From CAJCIY01 sp036379355 (GTDB lineage Bacteria > Actinomycetota > Actinomycetes > Mycobacteriales > CAJCIY01), in the NCBI GenBank assembly GCA_036379355.1, contig DASVGV010000011.1, forward strand, positions 1 to 33,477: DNA of 33,477 nt, given 5' to 3'. The notes under the pieces were generated by a model that was not told the DNA's origin, made no database searches, and saw nothing but the letters and a program-made list of their open reading frames with translations. The translations under genes were made by a program, and so were the position numbers. Each line of letters opens with the position of its first letter. Positions within the stretch are counted from its first letter, which is position 1. Below, in pieces: positions 6,542-14,530 of this stretch.

Positions 6542-7572
6542 CAGGCGCTCTCCTTCACCCGGGCGGTCAGGCGGACGTCGCCGCCGAGCTGCCGGACGTC
6601 GGCGAGTTCGAGGCGTACGGCGTCGTCGATGCCCGGGAACGCACAGGTCCGGAGTGCGGCGAGGCCCGCGCCGAGCAGGGCGGGCGCGAGGTAGGCGACC
6701 ACCTCGTCGACCAGGCCGGCCGCCACGAACGCCCCGGCGACAGTCGGGCCACCCTCGAGGAGAACGTGCCGGACGTCGCGCGCGTAGAGGTCGGCGAGCA
6801 CCGCAGCGGGCTCCTCGGCCGTGACGAGAGCGGGCCGGACTCGCGCGTCGGCCGGGGTCCGGCCGCGCCGGTCGAGCACGACGCGGAGCGGCTCGCGGGG
6901 CTCGGGGGTGCCGCGGACGGTCAGCAACGGGTCGTCGGCAAGGATCGTGCCGGATCCAACGACGACGGCGCCCACCTCGCCGCGCAGCCGGTGCCCGTCC
7001 TGGCGGGCCTCCGGACCGGTGATCCAGCGGCTGGTCCCGTCGCTCGCCGCGATGCGGCCGTCCAGCGTGGCGGCGATCTTCAGGGTGACGTACGGGCGCT
7101 GCCGGGACACCGCGGTGACCCACCGGCCGTGCACCTCGCGGGCCTCGGCGGTCATCAGGACGTCGACGTCGATCCCCTTGCCCCGCAGGGCATCCGCGCC
7201 CCCGGCGTACGGAGGCATCGGGTCCGGGACCGCGTACACGACGCGCGCGACACCAGCTGCCACCAGCGCATCGGTGCACGGCCCCGTACGGCCGGTCCCG
7301 TTGCAGGGCTCGAGAGTGACCACGGCCGTGCCGCCGCGCGCGCTCTCGCCGGCGGCGGCGAGCGCCACCACCTCGGCGTGGCGGCCGGGCTTCGTCCCGT
7401 GCGGCTCGGTGCGGCCGGTGCCGACGGGGGCAAGGTCCCGGTCCAGCACGACGGCGCCGACGCAGGGATTGCCGAAGGTGCTGCCCAGGCCGGACCGCGC
7501 CAGCTCGATCGCGCGGCGCATGGCCTGCCGCTCGGCGACGTGCCGGCGCGCCGGGGCGTCGATCCGGTCCAT
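6541..7572 (-). CDS. ribD: Bifunctional pyrimidine deaminase/reductase of riboflavin synthesis
   Basis: Carries out the second and third steps of the pathway: hydrolytic deamination of the GTP-derived pyrimidine and NADPH-dependent reduction of its ribose side chain. In the 343-residue product the N-terminal zinc deaminase domain has H65-A-E67 and the pair C90/C99 (EPCNGTGRTGPC; a histidine is common at the position of G92). The C-terminal reductase domain starts near residue 160 (VTLKIAATLDGRIA) and contains GPEARQDGHRLR and LLEGGPTVAGAF. The ATG at 7572 has an excellent GAGGAGG a few bases upstream. First gene of the operon, 80 bases behind the FMN riboswitch. Confidence 0.97.
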   Translation of the reverse strand: MDRIDAPARRHVAERQAMRRAIELARSGLGSTFGNPCVGAVVLDRDLAPVGTGRTEPHGTKPGRHAEVVALAAAGESARGGTAVVTLEPCNGTGRTGPCTDALVAAGVARVVYAVPDPMPPYAGGADALRGKGIDVDVLMTAEAREVHGRWVTAVSRQRPYVTLKIAATLDGRIAASDGTSRWITGPEARQDGHRLRGEVGAVVVGSGTILADDPLLTVRGTPEPREPLRVVLDRRGRTPADARVRPALVTAEEPAAVLADLYARDVRHVLLEGGPTVAGAFVAAGLVDEVVAYLAPALLGAGLAALRTCAFPGIDDAVRLELADVRQLGGDVRLTARVKESA

Positions 7573-7652
7573 CGCGGCACCTCCTCCGTCCTCGAGCGGC
7601 GCTCCGGGGCAGAGTCGGCCCGCGCCGGGACGGCAGCCGTCGCGGCGCCAGC

Positions 7653-7783
7653 CGTGCTCCTCCCATCCGGACTGTCACCGTCGGTCCCGGAGTTCCACCG
7701 GGTCAACCGGCCGCCCAGTGCTGGCTACGGCCGGGTCGCGGACTGTCACCGCCGGTTCGGGTTTTCACCGACCCCGGAACACG
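7653..7783 (-). promoter_or_regulatory. FMN riboswitch (RFN element)
   Basis: The minus strand contains the conserved RFN core: GGTCGGTGAAAACCC, CCGGCGGTGACAGTCCGCGA, then the GGAACTCCG region, GACGGTGACAGTC and the closing GGATGGGAGGAGC. The closing P1 stem can be drawn as CGTGTTCC (7783-7776) with GGAGCACG (7660-7653), 8 bp with one G-U pair. FMN binding to this RNA turns off downstream riboflavin genes in many bacteria. The 80 bases between it and ribD show no hairpin with a T-run, so control at the level of translation initiation is inferred. CCGTCC could pair with GGACGG next to the ribD ribosome binding site. Confidence 0.96.
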
Positions 7784-7826
7784 CGTGCGTACGCGTCACA
7801 TCGTGCCACGCGACACCGTCCGCCCC

Positions 7827-8993
7827 TCAGCGCAGGTCGACCAGCGCGTCGCGGGTGAGGGATGCGACGTCGACGTAGCCGTTGATGGCCATCGTCAGCT
7901 CGGTCTCCGCGAGCAGGCATCGCAGCACGTGCTCCGCGCCGGCGCTGCCGCCCATGGCGATGCCGTAGGCGTACGGCCGGCCGATCGCGACGGCGGAGGC
8001 GCCGAGCGCGAGCGCCTTCACCACGTCGGCTCCGGTACGGACGCCGGAGTCGAAGACCACCGGGGCGCCGTCGGCCGCGTCGACGACGCCGGGAAGCGCC
8101 TCCAGCGCGGGCAGCCCCCCGTTCGCCTGCCGCCCGCCGTGGGTGGAGCAGTAGATCCCGTCGACGCCGGCGTCCAGTGCCCGGCGCGCGTCGTCCGGAT
8201 GACAGATTCCCTTCAGCAGCAGGGGGAGGTCGGTCAGCGAGCGCAGCCACGGCAGGTCGTCCCAGGACAGCGACTGGTTGCCGAAGAGGCCCGCCCACTG
8301 CATGGTGGCCGCGGCAAGATCGTCCTCTGGTGCGGCCGACAGCCGCGACCGGAACACCGGGTCGGAGAAGTAGTTGGCCAGGCACAGGCCCTTCAGCTGC
8401 GGGAAGCTGGCGAGGTTGAGGTCACGGGGTCGCCAGCCCAGGGTCAGCGTGTCGAGGGTGACGACGACGGCGCGGTAGCCGGACTTCTCGGCCCGCTGCA
8501 CGAGGCTCTCGGTCAGCTCCCGGTCGTTGGGTGGGTAGAGCTGAAACCACGCGGGAGTGTCCCCGCAGGCCGCCGCCACGTCCTCCATCGGGTCCTCGGT
8601 CAGCGTCGATCCGATCATCGGCACGCCGGTCGCCGCCGCCGCGCGGGCGGTCTGCAGGTCGCCATGCCCGTCGGGATCACACAGGCCGATCACGCCCACC
8701 GGCGCGAGCATGAGCGGGGACGGAAGGTCCAGCCCGAGCAGCCGGATGCTCAGGTCGCGATGCACGTTGCCGGCGAGCATCCGCGGCATGAGGCCCCACC
8801 GCTCGAACGCCCGGACGTTCGCGCGCTGGGTGTGCTCGTTCCCGGCGCCGCCCGCGACGTACGACCACATCTCCTCGCTCAGGCGCTGCTCGGCGCACTC
8901 GGCCCAGCCCTCGAACGTCATCGGGTACGCGGGTCGCTGGCCCGAGAGTCCGGTGGCGTAGGTCTGCATGTTGAAGTCGGCGAACGCGGACAC
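7827..8993 (-). CDS. FMN-dependent alpha-hydroxy-acid oxidase, lactate 2-monooxygenase-like
   Basis: A 388-residue TIM-barrel flavoenzyme of the L-lactate dehydrogenase/glycolate oxidase superfamily that oxidises a 2-hydroxy acid using FMN. Landmarks: LMLAPVGVIGL (residues 94-104) at the FMN site, FQLYPPNDREL, TLDTLTLGWRPRDLN, K261 (LLLKGICHPDDA), the catalytic segment STHGGRQANGG with H285 and R288, and the phosphate-binding FDSGVRTGADVVKAL and GRPYAYG. The sequence around residues 184-213 (LGWRPRDLN to NYFSDPVF) is typical of the lactate 2-monooxygenase branch, which releases acetate, CO2 and water. The substrate remains unproven. Start is GTG with a modest AGG. It ends 43 bases before the FMN riboswitch, which controls the next operon and not this gene. 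Confidence 0.9.
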   Translation of the reverse strand: MSAFADFNMQTYATGLSGQRPAYPMTFEGWAECAEQRLSEEMWSYVAGGAGNEHTQRANVRAFERWGLMPRMLAGNVHRDLSIRLLGLDLPSPLMLAPVGVIGLCDPDGHGDLQTARAAAATGVPMIGSTLTEDPMEDVAAACGDTPAWFQLYPPNDRELTESLVQRAEKSGYRAVVVTLDTLTLGWRPRDLNLASFPQLKGLCLANYFSDPVFRSRLSAAPEDDLAAATMQWAGLFGNQSLSWDDLPWLRSLTDLPLLLKGICHPDDARRALDAGVDGIYCSTHGGRQANGGLPALEALPGVVDAADGAPVVFDSGVRTGADVVKALALGASAVAIGRPYAYGIAMGGSAGAEHVLRCLLAETELTMAINGYVDVASLTRDALVDLR

Positions 8994-9026
8994 GGCACCT
9001 CATCTCTCGGCGGCTGGCGCGTGCGC

Positions 9027-9032
9027 AGCCTA
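9027..9032 (-). promoter_or_regulatory. Predicted -10 box of the lactate monooxygenase-like gene
   Basis: TAGGCT fits TAnnnT and lies about 33 bases upstream of the GTG start, allowing a short leader with a GAGG ribosome binding site. No convincing -35 is seen. The 18-bp palindrome at 9077-9094 lies about 45 bases further upstream. Confidence 0.35.
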
Positions 9033-9076
9033 CGGCCGCGCTGCAGAGACGGCGTGCCGGGCGACGCTGCGCGCAG

Positions 9077-9094
9077 GTGGACCCAAGGGTCCAC
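9077..9094. promoter_or_regulatory. 18-bp palindrome, possible operator between divergent genes
   Basis: GTGGACCCAAGGGTCCAC has two perfect 8-base arms around an AA centre. It sits in the 154-base gap between the divergent lactate monooxygenase-like gene and the DinB-like gene, upstream of the predicted promoters of both. Size and symmetry fit a dimeric repressor such as GntR or TetR types, but no regulator gene lies in this window. Confidence 0.55.
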
Positions 9095-9147
9095 TCGCGA
9101 CGCACACGGCCGCATAGGTAGCCGGGCCATCGGGCATGGGGTCTGGC

Positions 9148-9651
9148 ATGGCTGCTGCGCGCGATCTTCTCCTCGACGGCTTCGACCGGGTACGGGAGGC
9201 TGCGCGCGCTGCGCTCGAGGGCGCCGACGAGGCGGTCCTGACGGCGCGACTCCGGCCGGAGGCGAACTCGATCGCGTGGTTGGTGTGGCACCTCGCGCGC
9301 GTGCAGGACGACCACGTGAGCGACGCCGCCGGCGTCGAGCAGGTCTGGACCTCCGCCGGCTTCTGCGACCGCTTCGGCCTGCCCTTCGACCCGGGCGCCA
9401 TCGGCTACGGCTTCGACAGCGACCAGGTTGGCCAGGTCCGGGGGATCTCCCCCGACCTGCTCACCGCGTACCTCGACGCGGTGACGGACGCGACCCGCGC
9501 CTTCGTCGGCGAACTGTCGGAACAGGACCTGGACCGGGTCGTGGACGAGCGCTGGGACCCACCGGTCACCCTGGCCGTGCGGCTGGTCAGCGTCCTGAAC
9601 GACGACCTGCAGCACGCGGGCCAGGCGGCGTTCATCCGCGGCTGCCTCTGA
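9148..9651 (+). CDS. DinB/DUF664 family protein
   Basis: A 167-residue four-helix-bundle protein of the DinB/DUF664 (mycothiol- or bacillithiol-transferase-like) superfamily. Conserved histidines that bind a divalent metal in relatives are visible at H48 (WLVWHLARVQDDH, with H56) and H156 (DDLQHAGQAAFIRG). The segment DERWDPPVTLAVRLVSV is typical of the actinobacterial subgroup. Some family members are mycothiol-dependent transferases; none of this is proven here. The ATG at 9148 is preferred because the product then starts MAAARDLLLDGF like homologues, with GGGG upstream; ATG at 9136 would add four residues. It is convergent with rpe and the two coding regions overlap by 20 bases. Confidence 0.85.
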   Translation: MAAARDLLLDGFDRVREAARAALEGADEAVLTARLRPEANSIAWLVWHLARVQDDHVSDAAGVEQVWTSAGFCDRFGLPFDPGAIGYGFDSDQVGQVRGISPDLLTAYLDAVTDATRAFVGELSEQDLDRVVDERWDPPVTLAVRLVSVLNDDLQHAGQAAFIRGCL

Positions 9652-10294
9652 CCGCGTCGCGCAACGCGGTGACTGCCGCCGCCGGGTCGCCCGCGCCGTA
9701 GACCGCTGTGCCCGCGACGAACGTGTCCGCGCCGGCTTCCGCGCACGCCGCGATGGTGTCCTCGTCGACCCCGCCGTCGACCTGCAGCCAGAGATCCAGC
9801 CCGCGGGCGTCCAGCTGGCGGCGGGCCGCCCCTACCTTCGCCAGGGTCTCGGGAATCAGCTGCTGACCGCCGAAGCCCGGCTCGATCGTCATCACCAGCA
9901 GCATGTCGAAGTGGGCCAGATGCTCGAGATGGTCCTCGAGCCGGGTCCCCGGGTTGAGAGCCAGACCGGCGCGGGCGCCCTGGGCGTGGATGTCCCGGGC
10001 GCACCCCGCGATGTCGGCCGCCGCCTCTGCGTGCACGGTCACGGACGAGGCGCCGGCCTCGGCGTACCGAGGGGCCCACCGGTCCGGATCCTCGATCATC
10101 AGGTGGCAGTCGATCGGCGTCGCGGTGGCAGCCAGCAGCGACTGCACCACGGGCAGCCCCAGGGTGAGGTTGGGCACGAAGTGCTGGTCCATGACGTCGA
10201 CGTGGAACCAGTCCGCCGTGGGGACCCGGGCCATCTCGTCCGCCAGGCGGGCGAAGTCGGCGGCCAGGATGCTGGGAAAGATGCGCGGGTCCAC
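9632..10294 (-). CDS. rpe: Ribulose-phosphate 3-epimerase
   Basis: Interconverts ribulose 5-phosphate and xylulose 5-phosphate in the pentose phosphate pathway. The 220-residue TIM barrel has the metal and catalytic residues H31, D33, H64 and D173: HVDVMDQHFVPN (31-42), CHLMIEDP, MTIEPGFGGQ (135-144) and QVDGGVDEDT. The usual MDGHFVPN motif reads MDQHFVPN, a mild substitution. Start is GTG, ten bases after the rsmB stop, without a strong ribosome binding site. Its 3' end overlaps the convergent DinB-like gene by 20 bases. Confidence 0.96.
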   Translation of the reverse strand: MDPRIFPSILAADFARLADEMARVPTADWFHVDVMDQHFVPNLTLGLPVVQSLLAATATPIDCHLMIEDPDRWAPRYAEAGASSVTVHAEAAADIAGCARDIHAQGARAGLALNPGTRLEDHLEHLAHFDMLLVMTIEPGFGGQQLIPETLAKVGAARRQLDARGLDLWLQVDGGVDEDTIAACAEAGADTFVAGTAVYGAGDPAAAVTALRDAVRGSRG

Positions 10295-10304
10295 CGCCGG
10301 GACG

Positions 10305-11681
10305 TTAGTGCTTGCGCAGCAGCACGGTGCTCATGGCGTCGGTGCCGTGCCGGTGCGGCCACAGCTGCATCCGCCGCGGGTTCTCGGGTGCCCGCGCGTG
10401 GTCGGGCAGCCCCAGCAGGCCGGGCGCGTCGAGCAGCTCGCCGTCCTCCGGCACGTCGATGACCGCCTCCGCGAGCACGGGCGAGCAGACGACGTACGCG
10501 AGCACGCCGCCCGGCTCGAGCAGGGTCCAGGCCGAGGCGAGGAGCTCGCGCTGCCGGGCGACCAGGCCGGGCAGGTCGTCCGGGGTTCGGCGCCAGCGTG
10601 ACTCCGGTCGGCGGCGCAGGGCACCGAGTCCGCTGCACGGCGCGTCGAGGAGGACGCCGTCGGCGCAGCCCGGTGGCAACGGGGGCACCCGCCCGTCCGC
10701 GACCACGACAGCGTCGACGCCGCTGTTGCGGACGAGCCGTGCGCGGTGCGGGCGCAGCTCCATCGCGACGACCTGCCGGCGGGAGTCCCCGAGCGCGCCG
10801 AGCAGCGCCGCCTTGCCGCCCGGCCCGGCGCAGAGGTCCACGAGGCGCTCGAGGACCTGGACGTGGCGCATCAAGGACTGGGCCGTGACGTCGTCGACGG
10901 GGCCGCCCGGCACGTCGGCGAAGCGCGACGGGTGCGGGTCGGGCGGCAGCGCCCGCTCCAGCGCGAGCGCGGCCAGCTGGCTGCCCTCGTCCTGCACGCG
11001 GGCCGCGCCGCGGCGTACCGACTGCAGCGTGGCCGGGTCACCGCCCGGCAGCACGACGCAGTAGGGCGACCAGCGCCCGCGCCCACCTCCGCTCTCGACG
11101 GCCAGCTCGTCCGCACTCATCCGATGCGGCAGGGCGACGAGATGCACAGGTGGCGAGACGTTGTCGGCGTCGAGTGCAGCCCGCAGCTCGTCGTCCGAAC
11201 CGAGCGCCTCGCGGTACAGCTCGACGACCCACTGCGGGTGGGCACTGTCGAGCGCCAGCGCGTCGAGCGCAGGCAGGCCTTGCAGCGCAAGCGGATCCGC
11301 ACTCTTGCAGCGGGTTGCGGTCTGGCGCAGCACGGCGTTGACGAACCCGCGGGCCCGCTCGGGTACGAGGCCCACTGCCTCGCCGACCGCGGCGTGGGCG
11401 GGGGTGCGCAGCCGCCAGAGCTGGTAGGCGCCGAGCCGCAGCGCGGCGCGCACCTCCGGCTCGACCTCGCCCACGGGACGCGACGCGTCGAGGCCGACGA
11501 GATGGTCGAGCGAGCCGAGGGCGCGCAGGGTGCCGTATCCGAGCTCGGTCGCAAAGGCCCTGTCCCGCAGGGAGAGCCCGGAGTGCTCCAGCAGGCGCGG
11601 CAGGGCGAGGTTGGCGTAGGCACCGTGGACGTCGACCTGGACGAGGAGGTCGAGCGCGACCCGCCGCGCGGACGGCTTCAC
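10305..11681 (-). CDS. rsmB: 16S rRNA (cytosine-C5) methyltransferase, RsmB type
   Basis: Methylates C5 of a cytosine in 16S rRNA (C967 in Escherichia coli) with SAM. The 458-residue product has an N-terminal NusB-like RNA-binding domain (about 1-140) and a C-terminal Rossmann methyltransferase: SAM site LVDLCAGPGGKAALLGAL (280-297), motif IV DAPCSG with C349, and motif VI YVVCSP with catalytic C399. The GTG start at 11681 overlaps the fmt stop as GTGA. Odd point: the stretch between VQDEGSQLAALAL and LVDLCAGPGG (about residues 243-279) is roughly 25-30 residues longer than usual. Confidence 0.93.
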   Translation of the reverse strand: MKPSARRVALDLLVQVDVHGAYANLALPRLLEHSGLSLRDRAFATELGYGTLRALGSLDHLVGLDASRPVGEVEPEVRAALRLGAYQLWRLRTPAHAAVGEAVGLVPERARGFVNAVLRQTATRCKSADPLALQGLPALDALALDSAHPQWVVELYREALGSDDELRAALDADNVSPPVHLVALPHRMSADELAVESGGGRGRWSPYCVVLPGGDPATLQSVRRGAARVQDEGSQLAALALERALPPDPHPSRFADVPGGPVDDVTAQSLMRHVQVLERLVDLCAGPGGKAALLGALGDSRRQVVAMELRPHRARLVRNSGVDAVVVADGRVPPLPPGCADGVLLDAPCSGLGALRRRPESRWRRTPDDLPGLVARQRELLASAWTLLEPGGVLAYVVCSPVLAEAVIDVPEDGELLDAPGLLGLPDHARAPENPRRMQLWPHRHGTDAMSTVLLRKH

Positions 11682-12589
11682 GGCCCGAACCGCGCGCCGG
11701 GCTGCAGGCGCGCCCCGCGCAGCCACGCGGCGGCCTCCAGGGGAGCCTTGCCCGCCGGCTGCACCGTGGACAGGCGTACGTCCCCCTGCCCCGTGCCGAC
11801 CAGGTCGCCCTCGACCTCCCCGGGCGCCAGGCCGGCGCTGTCGACGGGCCGCACCGGGCCCAGCTTGACCCGGGTGCCGTCCAGGGTGGTCCACGCCCCG
11901 GGCGCCGGCGTGCACGCGCGGATGGTGCGGTCGACGACCGCCGCCGGGCGCGACCAGTCGACGTGGGCGTCCTCGACCGTGATCTTGGGGGCGTACGAGA
12001 CTCCCTCGGCCTGCTGGGGTTCGGCGCGCAGAGCCCCCTCCTCCAGGGCGTCCAGCGTGGCGGTCAGCAGGCCGGCGCCCGCCTCGGCCAGCCGGCCGAG
12101 GAGATCGCCGGCGGTGTCGGTCGGGCGAACCGTCTCGGTGAGCATCCCGAGGACCGGGCCGGTGTCCATGCCCTCGTCGATGAGGAACGTCGTTGCCCCC
12201 GTGATGTCGTCCCCTGCCAGCAGCGCGTGCTGGACCGGCGCGGCGCCGCGGTGCGCGGGCAGCAGCGAGAAGTGCAGGTTGACGAACCCGTACGGCGGCA
12301 CGTCCAGCAACGCGCGCGGCAGGATCTTGCCGTAGGCCACGACCGGACAGCAGTCCGGCCGCAGCGACGCGACCTCCGGCAGCACGTCCAGCACGCGCGC
12401 GGGGGTCAGTACGGGGAGGCCGTGATCCAGCGCCAGCGCCTTGACAGGGCTGGCGGTCATCCGCTTGCCCCGTCCGGCGGGTGCGTCCGCACGGGTGATC
12501 ACCGCGACGACCTCGTGGCGGTCACTGGCCAGCAGCGCGGCCAGTGACGGCACCGCCGCGTCCGGTGTCCCCGCGAAGATCAGGCGCAT
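11678..12589 (-). CDS. fmt: Methionyl-tRNA formyltransferase
   Basis: Formylates initiator Met-tRNA using 10-formyltetrahydrofolate. The 303-residue product has the N-terminal formyltransferase fold with N104, H106 and D142, equivalent to the Asn, His and Asp catalytic triad, in NLHFSLLPAHRGAAPVQ and DEGMDTGP, and a C-terminal tRNA-binding OB-like domain from about residue 205. The ATG at 12589 gives the standard MRLIFAGTP N-terminus. It follows priA by 20 bases and is coupled to rsmB. Together with infC and efp it adds to the translation functions in this region. Confidence 0.97.
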   Translation of the reverse strand: MRLIFAGTPDAAVPSLAALLASDRHEVVAVITRADAPAGRGKRMTASPVKALALDHGLPVLTPARVLDVLPEVASLRPDCCPVVAYGKILPRALLDVPPYGFVNLHFSLLPAHRGAAPVQHALLAGDDITGATTFLIDEGMDTGPVLGMLTETVRPTDTAGDLLGRLAEAGAGLLTATLDALEEGALRAEPQQAEGVSYAPKITVEDAHVDWSRPAAVVDRTIRACTPAPGAWTTLDGTRVKLGPVRPVDSAGLAPGEVEGDLVGTGQGDVRLSTVQPAGKAPLEAAAWLRGARLQPGARFGP

Positions 12590-12609
12590 GCACTCGATCG
12601 TCTCAGAGG

Positions 12610-14499
12610 TCAGCCGAGCACCGCCGGGTCGATCTGGATCCGTACCGCCCCGGACTCCTTGCGGGCGCTGCGCACACCGGCCGCCGCGTGCAGCGCGGCG
12701 GCGAGGGCGGCGCCGGCGGATCGGGGTACCCGCAGCAACAGCCGCTCGACGTCCGCGTCGAGCGGCACCGGACCGAGCCGCTCGGTGCCGGCGGGCAGCT
12801 CCGCCTGCCGCAGCAGGTCGGCGATCGACGCCGGGGCCCCGTCGAGCGCGGCCATCCGCACGGCCGGCGGGAACCCCAGGTCGGACCGGTCCGACAGCTC
12901 GCGGTCTGCGGAACCGAACGGGTCCCAGCGCACCAGCGCCTGCACCGCCGGCGCACCCGCGTCCGCGACGATGACGACCGGGGCGCGCGGCGCCGCGAGA
13001 GACGCGGCGTTCAGCCAGCGGCGGACGGCTTCCTCACCGGCGCGCAGGTCCGCGCGGTTCAGCAGCGTCCACGCGTCGAGCAGCAGGACGGCCTGGTACG
13101 CGGCGCGTGGCTCGGCGCCCGGCGTCGCGACGACGAGAGAGGGCTCCGCCGGGACGGTCGTCAGCACCGACGCGCCGCCCGAGGTACGGACCGGGACGCC
13201 GGGGAACGCCCGGCCGAGCTCCTCGGCGGTGCGCCGCTCCCCCACCGCGCCGGCCCGCAGCCGGTCGTGCCCGCAGGCCGGGCAACTCCAGGCCGCCGCG
13301 GGCCGCCCGCACCACCGGCAGGACGGGGTGGCCCGTGCCGACGGCAGGGCCAGCGGGCCGCCGCAGTGCCCGCACCGCGCGGGCGTCCGGCAGCGGGCGC
13401 AGGCCAGCCCCGGCACGTACCCGCGGCGCGGGACCTGGACCAGCACGGGACCGGACCGCAGCGCGTCGCGCGCGGTCCGCCAGGCCAGGGTCGGCAGGCG
13501 GGCCGTGCGCGCCGCCTCGTCGCGCGCCACCTCGGCGTCGGAGCCGGCCGCGAGGACCCGCGGCGCGACCAGGCGCAGCGTCTCGCGCGCGGCGCGCAGC
13601 GGATGGGCCCAGCCCGCGCGGAGCAACGACGCTCCCTCCGCCGTCACGGCGCGGCCGCCGAGCAGCAGCCCACAGCCCTCCTGCACGGTCCGCAGCAGGG
13701 CGACCTCGCGCGCGTGCGGGTACGGGGCCCGCGGCTCGGCGTGCAGGTCGTCCCCGTCGTCCCAGACGACGACCAGCCCCAGGTTCGCGACCGGCGCGAA
13801 GGCCGCCGACCGCGTCCCGACGACCACGGGCGCCGTGCCCCGCGCCACCGACAGGAACCGGCGGTACCGCGTCTCCGGACCGTCGTCCGCCTGGAGGGCC
13901 ACCGCTTCGGGCAACGCCGCCCGCACGTGCTGGGCGTCCCGCGCGTCCGGGACGACGACGAGCGCGCCCCGGCCGGACGCGGCGGCCGCGCGCACGGCGT
14001 CGGCGACCTCCCCCGGCCAGTCGTCGCCGGGAAGCGCCGACCACACGGCCCGAGGCGAGCGTCCGGCGGCGAGGGCGGACAGGTACGCGCCGCCCTCCGC
14101 GTAGCGGTCCAGCCCGTCCGCGCGGTGCGCCGCGGGTGGCGGCGTCGGGGACGAGTCCGCCCGCTCGGCCCGCGCGTGCCGCGGCGGGACGGCCAGCCGC
14201 AGCACGTCGGCCAGGGAGCCGGCGTACCGGTCTGCCACGGCCCGCGCGAGCCGGGCGATCTCCGGGGTGAGGACGACCTCCGGCGACACGACCTTCAGCG
14301 GCGTGAGGCGGTGCGGCGACGAGTCAGCCCGGCCCAGGACGAACCCGCCGGTGGGCCGGCCGGCGAACCGGACCCGTACCCGGCAGCCCGGCGGGCACGG
14401 AACGCCGTCCGGGACCGCGTAGTCGAACGGCCGGTCGAGGTGCGGCAGCGGCATGTCGACGGCGACGCGGGCCACTGCACCGTCCGCGGCGACGCTCAT
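12610..14499 (-). CDS. priA: PriA-like primosomal protein N' lacking helicase motifs
   Basis: A 629-residue PriA homologue of the actinobacterial type. The N-terminal 3'-DNA-binding domain (MPLPHLDRPFDYAVPDGV, residues 16-33) and the zinc-binding region are present, with eight cysteines in four CxxC pairs: C367/C370, C376/C379, C394/C397, C406/C409. The ATPase motifs are absent: no GxGKT Walker A is found near residues 150-185, and the Walker B place reads VVVWDDGDD (243-251) instead of DEEH. Family knowledge says such proteins cannot unwind DNA; a structural role at stalled forks is inferred. ATG start 31 bases after metK, 20 bases before fmt. Confidence 0.92.
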   Translation of the reverse strand: MSVAADGAVARVAVDMPLPHLDRPFDYAVPDGVPCPPGCRVRVRFAGRPTGGFVLGRADSSPHRLTPLKVVSPEVVLTPEIARLARAVADRYAGSLADVLRLAVPPRHARAERADSSPTPPPAAHRADGLDRYAEGGAYLSALAAGRSPRAVWSALPGDDWPGEVADAVRAAAASGRGALVVVPDARDAQHVRAALPEAVALQADDGPETRYRRFLSVARGTAPVVVGTRSAAFAPVANLGLVVVWDDGDDLHAEPRAPYPHAREVALLRTVQEGCGLLLGGRAVTAEGASLLRAGWAHPLRAARETLRLVAPRVLAAGSDAEVARDEAARTARLPTLAWRTARDALRSGPVLVQVPRRGYVPGLACARCRTPARCGHCGGPLALPSARATPSCRWCGRPAAAWSCPACGHDRLRAGAVGERRTAEELGRAFPGVPVRTSGGASVLTTVPAEPSLVVATPGAEPRAAYQAVLLLDAWTLLNRADLRAGEEAVRRWLNAASLAAPRAPVVIVADAGAPAVQALVRWDPFGSADRELSDRSDLGFPPAVRMAALDGAPASIADLLRQAELPAGTERLGPVPLDADVERLLLRVPRSAGAALAAALHAAAGVRSARKESGAVRIQIDPAVLG

Positions 14500-14530
14500 C
14501 CCGCCGCCGCGGCGGACGGGGCCGCGCCGG

